Notes under the pieces: model-generated | Databases searched by the model: none | Seen by the model: the letters and a program-made list of their open reading frames with translations, nothing else | Told to the model about the DNA's origin: nothing | Translations under genes and position numbers: made by a program | Shown: one piece after another, positions 32,979-44,541 of the stretch | How positions within the stretch are numbered: the stretch's first letter is position 1 | Layout: every line of letters begins with the position of its first letter | Origin: Helicoverpa zea | Taxonomy: Eukaryota; Arthropoda; Insecta; Lepidoptera; Noctuidae | Assembly: GCF_022581195.2 (NCBI RefSeq) | Contig: NC_061454.1 | Span: forward strand, 4,278,001 to 4,342,000 | Length of the DNA stretch: 64,000 nt | Direction: 5' to 3'

Positions 32979-35900
32979 CTTAGCATTGAGTCTATTAATA
33001 CACTGTAACTAGACTGTAATTCAACCTTGTAAATGGTGCCATAAATATTGAAATCAGCTTTTTACAATGATTAATCTCTTTACTGTCTCAATATTTGTGC
33101 TAGGATCAAATCTTTAGCTGATGTTAAATTGATTTTGTCTTATAATATGTCACTTTTTCCATAAGAAGTATGGAAAGTGAGAATAGTCGTGGGAAAGGAA
33201 AGTGCATATTGCATGCATCACCTGCTTGTCATATCTCCGTAAAGTAATACTCACAGGTAACACTCGTTGCACAGGAAATTAGTTTGAACAGGTGACTTAC
33301 GGGATTCCCACAGAAATGATACTTACGACCTGTGTATATATGACAAATGTGATTTTTACCCGGCTGCTGTGGTGTAGCTCAGAAGGGTGTATGTACCTAC
33401 GTATATGATTTATACAGAATGTGATAGCTACAAAATCCCTAAATACCTACTTACGTGGTAAAAAATACATGTTCCAAGGTTTTATAAAGTTTGCTTAGTA
33501 TTTAAGTAGTTATGTGAGTATTTGTGACTAAAATTGAACACGCTCCTGAAAATGCAACTTCATCATTAACCTCATCCATACCACGATACCCCAAATATTA
33601 CACATCGCATACAAACCACGTGAACCACGTTCCAGCTAGTTTTGCTAACCCTAGCGATGACTACAGGTTCATATTGTGCGGCCTGATTACGCGGACCATT
33701 GTGCCACGGACATAGGACGCAATTAAGTATTAGACAGACTTTATAGCTGCGTTATCGTGCCCCGGGATTTGTTGGGAACCACTCTCCTTACGCTACCTAT
33801 TTTTGGGTTGAATTTTATATAAAAATTGATGTGGTTTTGTTGTACCGGATGATAAAATTCGTGTCACAACGCAAAATCTTGTGGTAATTTTGAGATTTGT
33901 ATAAAAGCAAATGCACTTAAGAAGGGATAAGGTACTTGAATCAAAAATGCTCTCGTATCCCATCTAAACAGCAGCTAAGTTATTTATGTTTGAGTAAGAG
34001 TTATACCTATTGGATTTCAATCTCTTCACATGCTAAAAGCGACTGCAATTTATCAGTTCAAACTTTCAGTTCTCACATCAAATACTCCTAAAAGTCACTT
34101 AAAACAAGTGCACCAACATAGGTTCTCACCATTTAAATTCGAGCTAAGCTGTCACCCCCAAAGACATTCAGCCTATCACACTACCACATTAAAATGAGAC
34201 ATCCCAATAAAGTTGCGAACTAAACAGAAACTAGTTAACAAGTGCATGGCATTGCACGCCACTTAAGTGGTAAATTCGAGGAAGCTGTCATTTGAACATA
34301 GCTCGGTATCGTCAAGTGGTCTGCTAACGAACACGCGTGTCAAAGCGAAACACTTCATTAGGTGAGTTCCCCCTCCGCCCCGCGCCTTCTGCCGTCGCCT
34401 CGACGCTCCTTGCGACGCCCTAGGGCTACCATGATGTTTGTATCGCATTGTTTTTGGAGATTCATACTTTTTTTTTGCTTTGATGAATATTGGGAGGCGG
34501 CTAAAGATCTGGGTAGTACTGTTGCTTTTAGGATAGATTGTTGAGATGTTTTATGAAGTACATGGAGGTGAAGTGTGCTTCAAAGGTGGGACTCGTTGCT
34601 CGTAGTTTTGGTGTGAAAATATGGGTGCCTTCTCGAACAGACAGACCTTCAGATACTGTCAGAAAGAATAGGGAATTATGTTGACTAAACAAGTTGTCTT
34701 ATGTTTGTAACACGCGATGTGCGTTTCTTATTCCAATCTTGTGTGTGTTCAATTTCCAACATTGTATGCCTAATACCTAATATGACTTTTGCTATGTTAT
34801 GTAAAAGTATTGTTTTCCAAACATATTTTTCTGAAAGCAGAATGAGCTGTAAGAAGAAGAAACCAAAACATAAATAACAAAAAATACTTCATAAAGGTTA
34901 ATTGCGAAATCTTAGCACTACTCCATTTAACGGCGGACGTCAGCAAACCCTGAGGCGATCACAAAACTGGACACTATCCGCAAAAAACGAGACAGTTGGA
35001 CTCCCTACGTTGGCTTCTATTTAGTGGGCGTCTTACCGACTGCGCTGCGCTAATTAGACGCAGGCCGACTCTCTTCTCATTAGTGGCGAAATTATGCAGT
35101 TTGCTGGAATTCGGGTTAAATGTCAGGTCGAGATGTCGACTGCTTGCTAAAAAAATGTGGAATATTCCGCAGTGTCTGCTGTGGTACTTGGCCGTTGTAA
35201 ATGTGGCTGTGTTCTTGGTGTTTGGAGTTTAGTCAGATGGGTGATGGACGTTAAAGAAGTTAAAAAAGGTCGTGTATAGGAGTGAATTCGACCATTCGTA
35301 TCATTTAGACACAGTAACTCAGTACCGTTAACCTTTTGTTGTGATGATAACCTTTCTTTCATTACTTCATAACGGGAGCTTTTATTTAGACGACTTTACA
35401 CTTAAGTAGATATATGACGGTTATGTTGTAGCAATGTTACTAAACCACTCTTATTTTCACTTTATCGCCCTGAAATACATAGCAGTACATATTTTTAGTA
35501 CATAGTTGTTAAGGCAACTCTCGCTAACTTAAGCTTCTTTAGAACTCGGTAAAATTCTATAAATACAAAATGTATGTTATAAATGGATTGACAGAATGTT
35601 CTTTTAATCCTATAAGTACCTACACAAATATACCACACATAAACTTAATTAGATTTCATAAAATATTCACATAAGACCCTAATTATTACCTCCAGGCTCT
35701 TAAAGTCTTATAAGACAGGTACTTTATCTAATTGAACAACTATAATAACGCGTCTAATTAATTAGAAAACTCAAAAGTGTACCTAATTAAAAACGTTGCC
35801 GAAAAAACGTGTTGTGAAAAAAGCTTACGATAAAAATTCCCGCCTCATTTAGGTAAGCGGGCAAAAACAGGCATATTTGTAAAAGAAACGTCCTCCCGGG

Positions 35901-38900
35901 TAAATAACGTTTATCTACAGCACATTGGGTTAATGACTGGGGGACGAAGAATGAGAAGAAGGCATTATTTTAATTAGGAAAAATGGTGGGCCCTCACCTA
36001 GGGAGGGCCAACAGAGCAAGTTGGCGAGCTGCTTTGATTAAAGTAATGGTGCGTGTGCGAGGGCCTTTACATGGGAGTTCGTGTGGAGCGGACTTATATT
36101 ATGCCTTTTACCTGGGATACCAATCGAAACTGCTGACCTGTTTCTGCAATTGGAATACGTATGAATTTTGAGATTTATGATATGAAACGGACTAACCATC
36201 CTCGAACTTTTTGAACTTGTATCCTACAAGTGTTAAAATTGAAAAAGTATCCAAAAAAGCTTTGATTCTTCTTGCTGTGTACTTCCATCTGTGGTGGATA
36301 AACATACAACATTCTTAAGATCATTCTTGAATGAACTGAAGCTTCCAGTTAAAATGTAAGTTGTATACAAAGCTTACCGCTACCGTAACCTGTCCATTAG
36401 GCAATAAATAAACATAACAAAGTACGAAATTTAGCTGCGTTAGGCGCGCTCCGCCCACGCGAACACAAAACGAGGCGATGCGATACAACGCTGCAAAAAA
36501 ACGCCGCATCACACTACAATCATTTACGAAATATTGACAACAATAAAGAGGGACTTTAAAAAATGCCAGTTATTAATATTTGTTTTCTTTGTTGCTACCA
36601 CGTGTCTCCACACCTGAACTCTGCGAATGACATTGCCAAAAAAATTGCAAAAAATATCCGAGGCTAGGCGAAAAGAGCAGAGGCGCAAACAGACAACAGC
36701 CAGTTTGAATGATTGCTTCCCTGGAAGAGCGGCAAGTCCATTTTTCACAAGTGCCATTCACCGCTTTCACGTTGCGTACTATGTATTTTATATATTTTTT
36801 ATTTATCGGGGCTCCCCACCCCGCGGCGGGCGCCCAAATTGATATTCGAATGCGAATTTACGGCGTCCAATGCCTCACTGTTTTATTCATTTTAGTGATT
36901 TCGCGATGGTAAACACAGGTAGATGTGTTTAATTTCGAAATGAATGTTTATTGCAGCGTTTCCGTTTCGTTTTCAATGATGGAGGATATTCGTGCGCGCC
37001 GGCCGCGAATGCCCATGTTTACACAATGCACTTACATTTCGCGTGTGTATTTTTTTTGTTGTTTGTAATTATTTCCGCAATTTTTTACGATTCGTGGAAG
37101 TACTGGAATGACGTTAATCAACGCTGTAACTGGTTTTGTTAACGAAATCCGTAAAACATTTCGGATTCGGACTATTTTAACAAAATTAAGAATAACTTGA
37201 TATTTTATAAAAGGGGTTGAATACTATAATTTAATTTTATACAGGGAAAACAATTGTACACTCATCATCAGAATTAAAAGCAAACCCTCAATATGTTATT
37301 GAACTACTCGTCATCGATACCTAAATCGATACAGCAATTCTTTATTCGCATCACAATAACCACACAAAAAATAAAACACTTGACTACCAAAATTACCAAT
37401 AATGTCACCCTCAAACATCTCAAAAGTAGGGTTATTATAACAATTACCGAATTCTGACTGAAGCGACAGTTCATAATCGATTAAGCGTCACTTCATAATC
37501 GATTTAGCATCACCACAGTAACTCGGGATGATCCGGCGATGTCTAATGACGTAAAAAGTATGTCCCCGCTATGTAATGCTGGCCGAGGACGATGGAAAGA
37601 GTTGGGAAAAAACAGAGGGTACAGTGTGACGCAAGTATTATGCCTAACACTTATTTGGTGTTTCATTTTTTTGCCAGTTTGTTAGATCATAGTGTTCGGA
37701 ATGGTTGGATTAAGTAAACGTGTCTTATATCAGTAAATTAAAATAAAATTATTTTTAGTTTAGATTGCAAAGCACAAGTTACGTAACCGTATTTTCTGGG
37801 AGGCTATTTAATACACTATATAAAACACTCCAGGCATTAGTACATTTGAATTTTTAGTGAACACTGCTCGCTGAGAGGCTCGAGCAAAATAGGCATAGTT
37901 ACTCCCATCAATTTGAGCATAATCTTTGGCCTCGGTCACAGACAAGCCAGGGGTCGCGAAAGCACGTCGTCATCGGATGGCAATTTGAATGCGGTCGCTT
38001 AGCCGGCTGACGGCCGCTATGACTGATGACGAAGGGTGAGGAGACGAGCCTGTCACCGCCCCTGTATTCTACATGTCGCATTAATGTGAACATGGGTGTA
38101 GCAGGTGCTTATTGAATTATATCTTGATAGCGTAGTTGATAAGCAAATATGGGACGGAAAGTAAAGGGTGATGTCCGATTTTGGTCTGAAAATGTTTCAA
38201 AGTGCTATAGTAACTTTTTGTACCTAAAAAAGCCTTCTTTCCTTTATAGATTGTTAAAAGGTATGTCTCGTTTCATGGACCGGATTTAATGAACTTTCTT
38301 CCATTTCTTCCCACGTCCACGTACTGGGGTGGTCGGCAACGCACTCATAAAACGCTCTACTCATAAACGCTGCGCTATTTCTCAAAGAGCTTCAAAACTG
38401 ACGTCACAATTTTGATTATCAATTATGTGTGCGAACTATGCATACTCATGGCTAATCAATGCAGTGACCGCTACAATGTAGAGGGACGGCCAATACGGCC
38501 AATCGATGACGTCACATAAATATTGGGTGCGACGGTCCTTGCTTTGTGATGCTAACTGCGTCCGCATATGCTAATCCTCTTCCGCCCTTCCCGCGTCTTG
38601 GGCGGAGGTTTCTAACGGAGTTTTCTATTGTTCTTGTAATTCTGATTGATATTGCAAGTGACATTGTCGGTGCTTTGTGTCTTTGTGGCTGGGACTTCGA
38701 TGAGATTTATTGTTGGGCATTGAGGTGACTATTGTGGGCAAAAAATGTTCTTCGAGCTCATTTGGGTTAATATTGGTGCTGTTATTTTTATCCGTCTGGA
38801 AATGGTTGTTTGCCCTAGTTGTTCTTGTGAGTTACTAGAGTAAGTACAATTGGTGAGGCCTGGATTCTTTCTAGGATTGTAGAAAACTCAGGAACATTCT

Positions 38901-40477
38901 TAATTATAGTCCATCTCTGGATTTGTGGGCAATGTGAAAGAATTCGTTTGAGAAAAACAGACGTTTAGTCCTTAGCTTACTAACTTTTCCAAAGTTTTAC
39001 CCCCAAAACTATTTCACTCAAAGAACAGACCACTAATCTGTGAAACGTCAAGGTGCACAGATTGACTCAAATACGTACAGTTGTGAGTAAATCATCGAGG
39101 GTGCCGTTGAATCGGCAATGAGTCGTGTCGTCGACAATCGGCCAGTACGTTTGCGGCAACGGCAATTCGCATTCATTCATGGCCCATTGCCACCGTCGGC
39201 TGTTGGACCGCCGACGCTCCGTTAATGTATTCGCTACGTTATTTCAATTTAGAACAAACCCGAGGCTGCTGGACGTTTACGTAAATCTGGTTTTATTGCC
39301 AGTCTTGTTCGGTGAGGATTTGTTATTGGGTTATGTTAGTTGGTTTGCAGGTTTGGTTTTCTTTAAGTTGCTGAAAAGTTGAACTTGACGGTTCTTGAGC
39401 AGATAGGTTTTTTAACCTCATGTTGGCAAAGTATTCTTTGCTTAAAACACTTGCATATTTGCATTTTCTATTTGTACCCTTAGAAGGTCAGATATATAAA
39501 AGTAAATATTGGCACTTTTGCGCTACGCCCACTGAGTGCAAGGAAAAAGACAGCGTCAGCACTCTTTCGACCTTAAAGCGATACAGAGAGAAAACATACA
39601 AGCATTATGTAGTATCTGTTAACGCAGCGATTTCCAGCCATTACAGGGGCATTATCTAACTAAATATTAACGTGCAAAATTTCACGAAGGAAATAAATTA
39701 AAAACGCAACAACAAGCTTGTAACGAGCGGCGAACAAAGCCGCCTAATAAATCAAGGAAGGCAGGTGAGCAGAGTGGTGTTTGTGCATTAAGAAGGCCCG
39801 GTTTCCCGGCGGCCTTTCTTGGCCCTTTCTTCGTTTTAAAAAGCAGTCGACGTCCAATATTTTCGCGTAGTCATCGACAACACATAAATATTGGAAATGG
39901 GGCGCCCCTTTCTTGTCTCGCTAGAATAATTAATGCCGTAGCTTCTTATGTCGCGAGTTGTTTTGTTGCCAAAAATTATCGCTGGCGTTGAACGTTGCGA
40001 AATTGGCTCGCCAGCGAACGGGTTGGAATTTGTTGTTTAGGTAATTTCGAGCGTTTTATGTTTTGGTTTTAGGATTTATTTTGGTTTATTTAATTAAGAT
40101 ATTTGGACGATTATAAATGTACTATGATATAAATTATGACTTGTGCTCGTGGTTACAAAATGGTGGTGGTCCTTTATCTCTCTAAATGGCACTTGAGATA
40201 GTTGACATATTCCTGATACAAATCTGAAAACAAATAGTTCAAAGCCCTTTAATACTTACAAAAAACCTACATATTGCGCGACAAACAAGAACGCAATAAC
40301 CAAATTTGGCTCCAAAGTTGAAGCCACACTGTTGAAACGCGACAAAACATTAAAATAGTCTTCAGATACGGAGTTTGGCTGATAAAACTAGTTCGGTACG
40401 AGTGTTACTCGTTACGTTACATGTTGTTACAACCTGTGACATGGTATACACGAGTAACAGTTTTAAATTGGAAATGA
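32979..40477. other. Gene-free region
   Basis: No exon or mobile element is supported. There is a 22-bp direct duplication at 37470-37513 (TTCATAATCGAT units), a CRE-like TGACGTCA at about 38507, a 9-bp-arm inverted repeat at 39979-40017, and several CpG-rich patches (for example 34365-34430, 36780-36840 and 37930-38060). Overall it looks like regulatory or intronic DNA. Confidence 0.5.
37470..37513 (+). repeat. 22-bp tandem duplication with ATCGAT core
   Basis: TTCATAATCGATTAAGCGTC at 37470 recurs at 37492 with two changes. Each unit has an ATCGAT palindrome, a homeodomain- or DREF-like word; no function can be claimed. Confidence 0.8.
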
Positions 40478-41123
40478 TAGGGTAAACCGAGGTATAACTG
40501 GCCACTTTCAATTATTAGCCACTATTCACTTTGACTGCATAAATTAAGAACTATTCTCATAGAACGCCATCTATTATTTATTTTTAGTATTACCTACTCA
40601 ACTAGCTTTCATTATAGTGACAGTTTTTTCCTCTATGAACACTAGTGCCAAAAATATCGGTCATTTTGTGACAGCACGCGTACGAGTTCCGACGTGAACG
40701 GTAAATCCTTAAATTTTTTTTAAGGTAATGATTGAATTTAAAAGTGAATTTTGTGATACTTCGTGTAGTAAACGTGAGTTGATTGTGTTTGTGGTATTGT
40801 ATAGATGGTAAACGATCGTTTGTTAAGGTTTTATTCTGTCAGTATCTATAATAAAGCGAGATTAGTTGGGTGGCCAGTTATTGATTTTCATTTTTGTGTA
40901 TTTTCATTTATTGGCCACTCATGCCAGTTACTGAATTATACGCTAATGTCCGAATTTTACGAAAAAATAAACATATTTAGAATGAGTATAAGGCACACTA
41001 TCGTGTAAAAAAAATCCAGATAAAAATATACACGTTTATCAGTAACTGGCATGGGTGGCCAATTACTGATATTTATATGGCCAGTTACTGACGGATTTTT
41101 TTTTGTTGGGCAGATTTTCTGAA

Positions 41124-41213
41124 ATGTCTTTTAAAAAACGCCAATACTCTAAAGAGGCAATAGAAAATGCTATCAAATTTATTGAAAACAATGAAGGTAT
41201 CCAATCCAAATAA
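41124..41213 (+). pseudogene. Transposase N-terminus (psq-type helix-turn-helix), truncated
   Basis: An ATG-started frame of 29 codons reading MSFKKRQYSKEAIENAIKF followed by IENNEG and an early stop at 41211-41213. The pattern of basic residues, then YSKEAIENAIKFI, resembles the first helix of the Pipsqueak/CENP-B-type HTH at the start of pogo and Tigger transposases. It lacks the second and third helices and all of the catalytic domain. Inside the element it is the expected start of the transposase, and the break is where the internal deletion begins. Confidence 0.65.
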
Positions 41214-41250
41214 AACAATTTCTGTTGTCTCAAATATACCTTTCTCGGAA

Positions 41251-41265
41251 TACCTGAAACAAAAT
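41251..41265 (+). repeat. Left target-site duplication of the nested LINE
   Basis: The 15-bp TACCTGAAACAAAAT is found again at 41714-41728, exactly flanking the LINE fragment. Such a length is typical of target-primed reverse transcription. Confidence 0.9.
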
Positions 41266-41713
41266 CATAATCCTGCCTGCATCCCAATTTTATTTGGGGT
41301 CGGCGCAGCATGTTTTCTCCTTCCATACTCTTCTATCTGCCGTCATCTCACAAGTAACATTCTTTCTACTTTCACACAATCCATCCATCGTTTCTTTGGT
41401 CTTCCTTTTCCACTATATCCGTCCACATTCATACTCATCATGTTCCTCACAACATGATTCTCATTCCTCCGCATCACATGCCCATACCATGACAGCCGGT
41501 TTCCACGCAGTTTTTCTGATACCGGCGCTACTTTCAAACTTCCTCTTATATACTCATTCCTCACTCTATCCATTTGCGTAACACCACACATATGTACCTC
41601 TTAACATTCTCATCTCTGCCGCATGCAATTGTCTTTCATTCGTCGCTTTTGTGGGCCAGCACTCTGATCCATACAAGACAGCAGGTCTGACAATACTCTT
41701 GTAAATTTTCCCC
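41266..41713 (-). pseudogene. 5'-truncated RTE-like LINE (C-terminal reverse transcriptase remnant)
   Basis: Minus strand, 448 bp, flanked by the 15-bp duplication TACCTGAAACAAAAT. It encodes the end of the reverse transcriptase ORF in two frames. The first part reads KIYKSIVRPAVLYGSECWP. A small frame slip follows near 41600, and the second part contains RVRNEYIRGSLKVAP, LSWYGHVMRRNE and GRPKKRWMDCV, motifs typical of RTE-clade LINE C-termini of insects. The 3' end carries GCCGACCCCAAATAAAATTGGG, a stem-loop-like tail. The first part of the element (endonuclease and most of the RT) is missing, as in usual 5' truncation. Confidence 0.85.
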
Positions 41714-41728
41714 TACCTGAAACAAAAT
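41714..41728 (+). repeat. Right target-site duplication of the nested LINE
   Basis: The exact copy of TACCTGAAACAAAAT that closes the LINE insertion. A further similar TACCTGAAAC word follows at 41737 and belongs to the host transposon. Confidence 0.9.
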
Positions 41729-41730
41729 AC

Positions 41731-42227
41731 CTGAATACCTGAAACAAAAGTTGCCCGATTTTCCCAAACGACAACGAAAGCGCCAAATTGAGCGAAACAT
41801 CCAATCAATATGTTGACAAGATAAGAGAAAAACAATTAAAAAAAGCAAGAAGATGCCGCAAAAGAAGAAAGGAAGAGATTACGAGAAGAGAAAAAAAGTC
41901 AAAAAGAGAATGATGTACCAAATAAAAAACTAAAGTATAAAACAAAAAAGACTGCTACTAACAAAATTATAAATAGTCAAGACGAGTCCAAGAAACTGTT
42001 GAAAAATAAGAAAAACCGATGTGTTACTTGTTGTGACTATTGTTTGAATCTAATAACAAGAAGGGTGATCCTATGTAGGCTCTGTAACAAACAATTTCAT
42101 GAGAATACCATTGTCTCACAGGATTCATATTCCTGAGGCTGAATGTGATTCTTTTTTGTGCCATAATTGTTACAAAGAGAGAGATTACTCTACATCTGAT
42201 GATGATGATGATGATGTAATTAATTAA
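41731..42227 (+). pseudogene. Transposase C-terminus: charged linker and PHD-like cysteine cluster, frameshifted
   Basis: The first part reads YLKQKLPDFPKRQRKRQIER and continues, after frame slips, as a K/R/E-rich stretch (KARRCRKRRKEEITRREKK). A segment from about 42017 follows with CVTCCDYC, then LCRLCNKQFHEN and, in another frame, CDSFLCHNCYKE, ending in a run of six aspartates and a TAA at 42225-42227. The cysteine and histidine spacing resembles a PHD-type zinc finger of the kind found at the end of some insect pogo/Tigger transposases. At least two frameshifts and one in-frame stop (41809-41823 region) show it is dead. Confidence 0.6.
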
Positions 42228-42720
42228 TTTAAGCACGTCAATAACTACAAATGATAAGTTCCTCGTTACCATACTATGATTTAAGTGCAAACGAACTGTG
42301 GTATACTGATCTCATTAAATTAAGCTAAGTTGTAGTTTTTTTTTACGAATTAAGAACCACCTTGTTAGAATTTGTTTTATTATGTTTTTTAAGTTTTTAA
42401 TTTCTAATATAGTTGCTTTATTCTATATATTTTAATTGATTTTAAATATTATTTTTGCATGGCCAGTTATTGGTATTATGGTGGCTAATATCTAATTTTA
42501 AATGGCCAGTTACTACTAAAAAATACTACTTTTTCATTCTGTTAAAATATTACTACATAATTCTATGTTGTTTCATTTTTTACTCACTAATAACGATAAA
42601 TGGATACTTGCTTTAACTAAAGTTGATACAAGAATATTAATTTCTGGACACATTTCTCCATGGCACTTAAATGAACAACTCGCTGTCCTTAAGTGGCCAG
42701 TTACTGGTGAGTTTACCCTA

Positions 42721-44351
42721 GTTCATTGATGTGAAACTGAACTAAAATTAAATTGGCAATGATTTGGCCACCGGGTATTTGTTATGTAGTCGAGATCCAA
42801 AAGATCCAATCTAATGTTTTTTTGTTAACTTTATAATGTTTGTAAACAGTTGTGGCTTGGGTTATAGTAAAACAATGGAGCGTACCTACTATTGATTTTT
42901 GTAACAAGTTGTCCAAAATTCGTTTGTTTGTAGGGTTGCCTCAAGCTTAAATGATAAAGTTATACCTAACTTTTTAATATTAATAGCACGAATAAATGTT
43001 TGACTGGCCCATTATCCCAGCACAATACAAATGACGAATCAGACGGAGCGGAACAGCCGAAAACGAAAAACAAGAGGCCGAATTTCCTTTTGTTCAACAG
43101 AGAGAGAAAAAATTAGCTTATCTCACACACGCAATTTGCGTCGGCAATTTTCGACGCTTCCTCTCATTACCCCGCCGTGATATATTTGCGTGTTTATTAC
43201 TGCAATTACTTAGAGTAAATCTCACGTCCTTCCTCCCCCCTGACGCACCTCCCCGGGAGGGTCGCGCCCTCCGCCGCCATTTTACCCTCCTTCCGGCCGG
43301 CCCTGCCCTTAAGTCTTATGTACCTCGGTAAGTTTCTTCGCGGACTTGGTAACCGGATTCAAATTCGGGCCGAATTTAGTAGCAATTAATTATGGAGCCG
43401 AGGAAGTGTTCTCAGTAATACTCGACCCGTGATTTTGTAATTAATATTATTGTGAATAATTTTGTGATTTACTACTAATGGGGTAGTCGTTTGTTCGCAG
43501 TTGTTGTATTGTCTTTAGTCGGTGTAATTATCAGCTCTGTGTAGATTGTGGCTCGACGTGTTCGTAACTGTTACGTTTATGGCGGCAACTTTGAGGATAA
43601 TGCATTACCGTATGTGCCTCGTGTGGGAATCTAATTTGTTTAGAATTTATGGATATAGTGTAGTTTAGTTTTAAACCACTTTTTGGCATATGTAATTCTA
43701 ATAAAAAAGCAACCTTGGGAAACGTTTTTAAAACAATGTTGAGTACTTGAACATTAGTAGTAGCAGGGCAATATTAAATTGGCACATAGCGCTACATAAG
43801 GCAGTACCCTCGGCAGTCGACTTGGCTGTAATTAATTAACGAGCTTAGTTTAAAAGCAGGGCCGTAAGACTTGGCTCGGGTGGGGCTCGCCTCCCGGCCT
43901 CGCGGGGGGTATTCTTACCAAGAAAAGGGGGGGAGGGAAGAAATTCGGGGGAAAGTTTATCATATTTAGGCGCAAAATGGCGAATCCAGCGCTCGGATGC
44001 CGTCGAGAGATTAATATCTGGCTCTAACTCTGTGCGATGAATTTTGTTGTGAATAATGCCGATGTAACTTGCTTGTTTTATGGCGAATGTGTTTATGTGT
44101 CACGTCGGTTCGTTTGTTTTGTTTTATGTAGCTGACGTTTGGTAGTGGCTGGTTCAAAAATGGGTCAAGTTGTTTCAGTTTCATGTACTCGCTGGTTCGT
44201 ACGTAGTTTATTTTAACAAAACTTTAAATAAAGTCGTAGTTGTTACACGTAGTTGTATAATAGGCGTTAATAGGAACTGCAGAAAGCTTCTATAACAAAG
44301 ATCAGCATAATAACAGTTTTGAGTTCGATTCGTGGGTCAAACAAATGTTAC
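42721..44351. other. Gene-free region with two GC-rich blocks
   Basis: GC-rich, partly polypyrimidine blocks at about 43205-43330 and 43860-43960 stand out from AT-rich DNA. The first ends in CTCG|GTAAGT (about 43326), a donor-like sequence, but no partner acceptor or frame supports an exon. The second has a long G run after CTCGCGGGGGG. I see nothing else here. Confidence 0.45.
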
Positions 44352-44354
44352 TTA

Positions 44355-44541
44355 CGGCCAGTTTCTTCATCAAAAGTTAAAGTTAAAGTTATGGCTAAAG
44401 TAATGTCTAAAGTAAAAGTAACGGTTAAATTCAATTTTTCTATTAGTTTTGCTGTCACTTTAGCCTTGAAAAAACGAATTTGACCGTTACTTTTACTTTA
44501 GACATTACTTTAACTTTAACTTTTGATGAAGAAACTGGCCG
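44355..44541. mobile_element. Fold-back MITE (187 bp) with TTA target duplication
   Basis: An almost perfect inverted repeat of about 75 bp per arm, starting CGGCCAGTTTCTTCATC and ending with its complement, with a loop of about 40 bp. TTA occurs on both sides (44352-44354 and 44542-44544), the usual target of PIF/Harbinger-type elements. The arms contain repeated TTAAAGT/ACTTTA words. High arm identity suggests a fairly recent insertion. Non-coding; its transcript would form a long hairpin. Confidence 0.85.

Larger units (their letters stand above)
40480..42718 (+). mobile_element. Defective pogo/Tigger-like DNA transposon, 2239 bp
   Basis: Both ends are present. The left end reads GGGTAAACCGAGG and the right end, inverted, GGGTAAACTCACC. 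Each is followed by an AACTGGCCACTT word, for about 30 bp of terminal repeat in total. TA flanks both sides (40478-40479 and 42719-42720), as expected for the Tc1/mariner/pogo group. Subterminal TGGCCAGTTACTG words recur near both ends (about 40871, 41059, 41080, 42461, 42505 and 42695) and could be transposase binding sites. Inside are an N-terminal HTH fragment (41124-41213) and a lysine/cysteine-rich C-terminal remnant (41731-42227) of the transposase. The DDE catalytic region is absent and a LINE sits in the gap. Not autonomous. Confidence 0.85.

Noticed and set aside
33361..33400. TGTAGCTCAGA word resembling the A box of an alanine tRNA
   Set aside because: No B box or cloverleaf follows within the needed distance.
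41063..41857. Several short minus-strand frames around 41.0-41.9 kb
   Set aside because: Those inside 41266-41713 are parts of one frameshifted LINE. Those outside are antisense shadows of the pogo-like transposase remnants.
44315..44345. GAGTTCGATTCGTGGG word resembling a tRNA B box
   Set aside because: There is no A box or acceptor stem upstream. It is most likely a decayed SINE head, not a tRNA gene.
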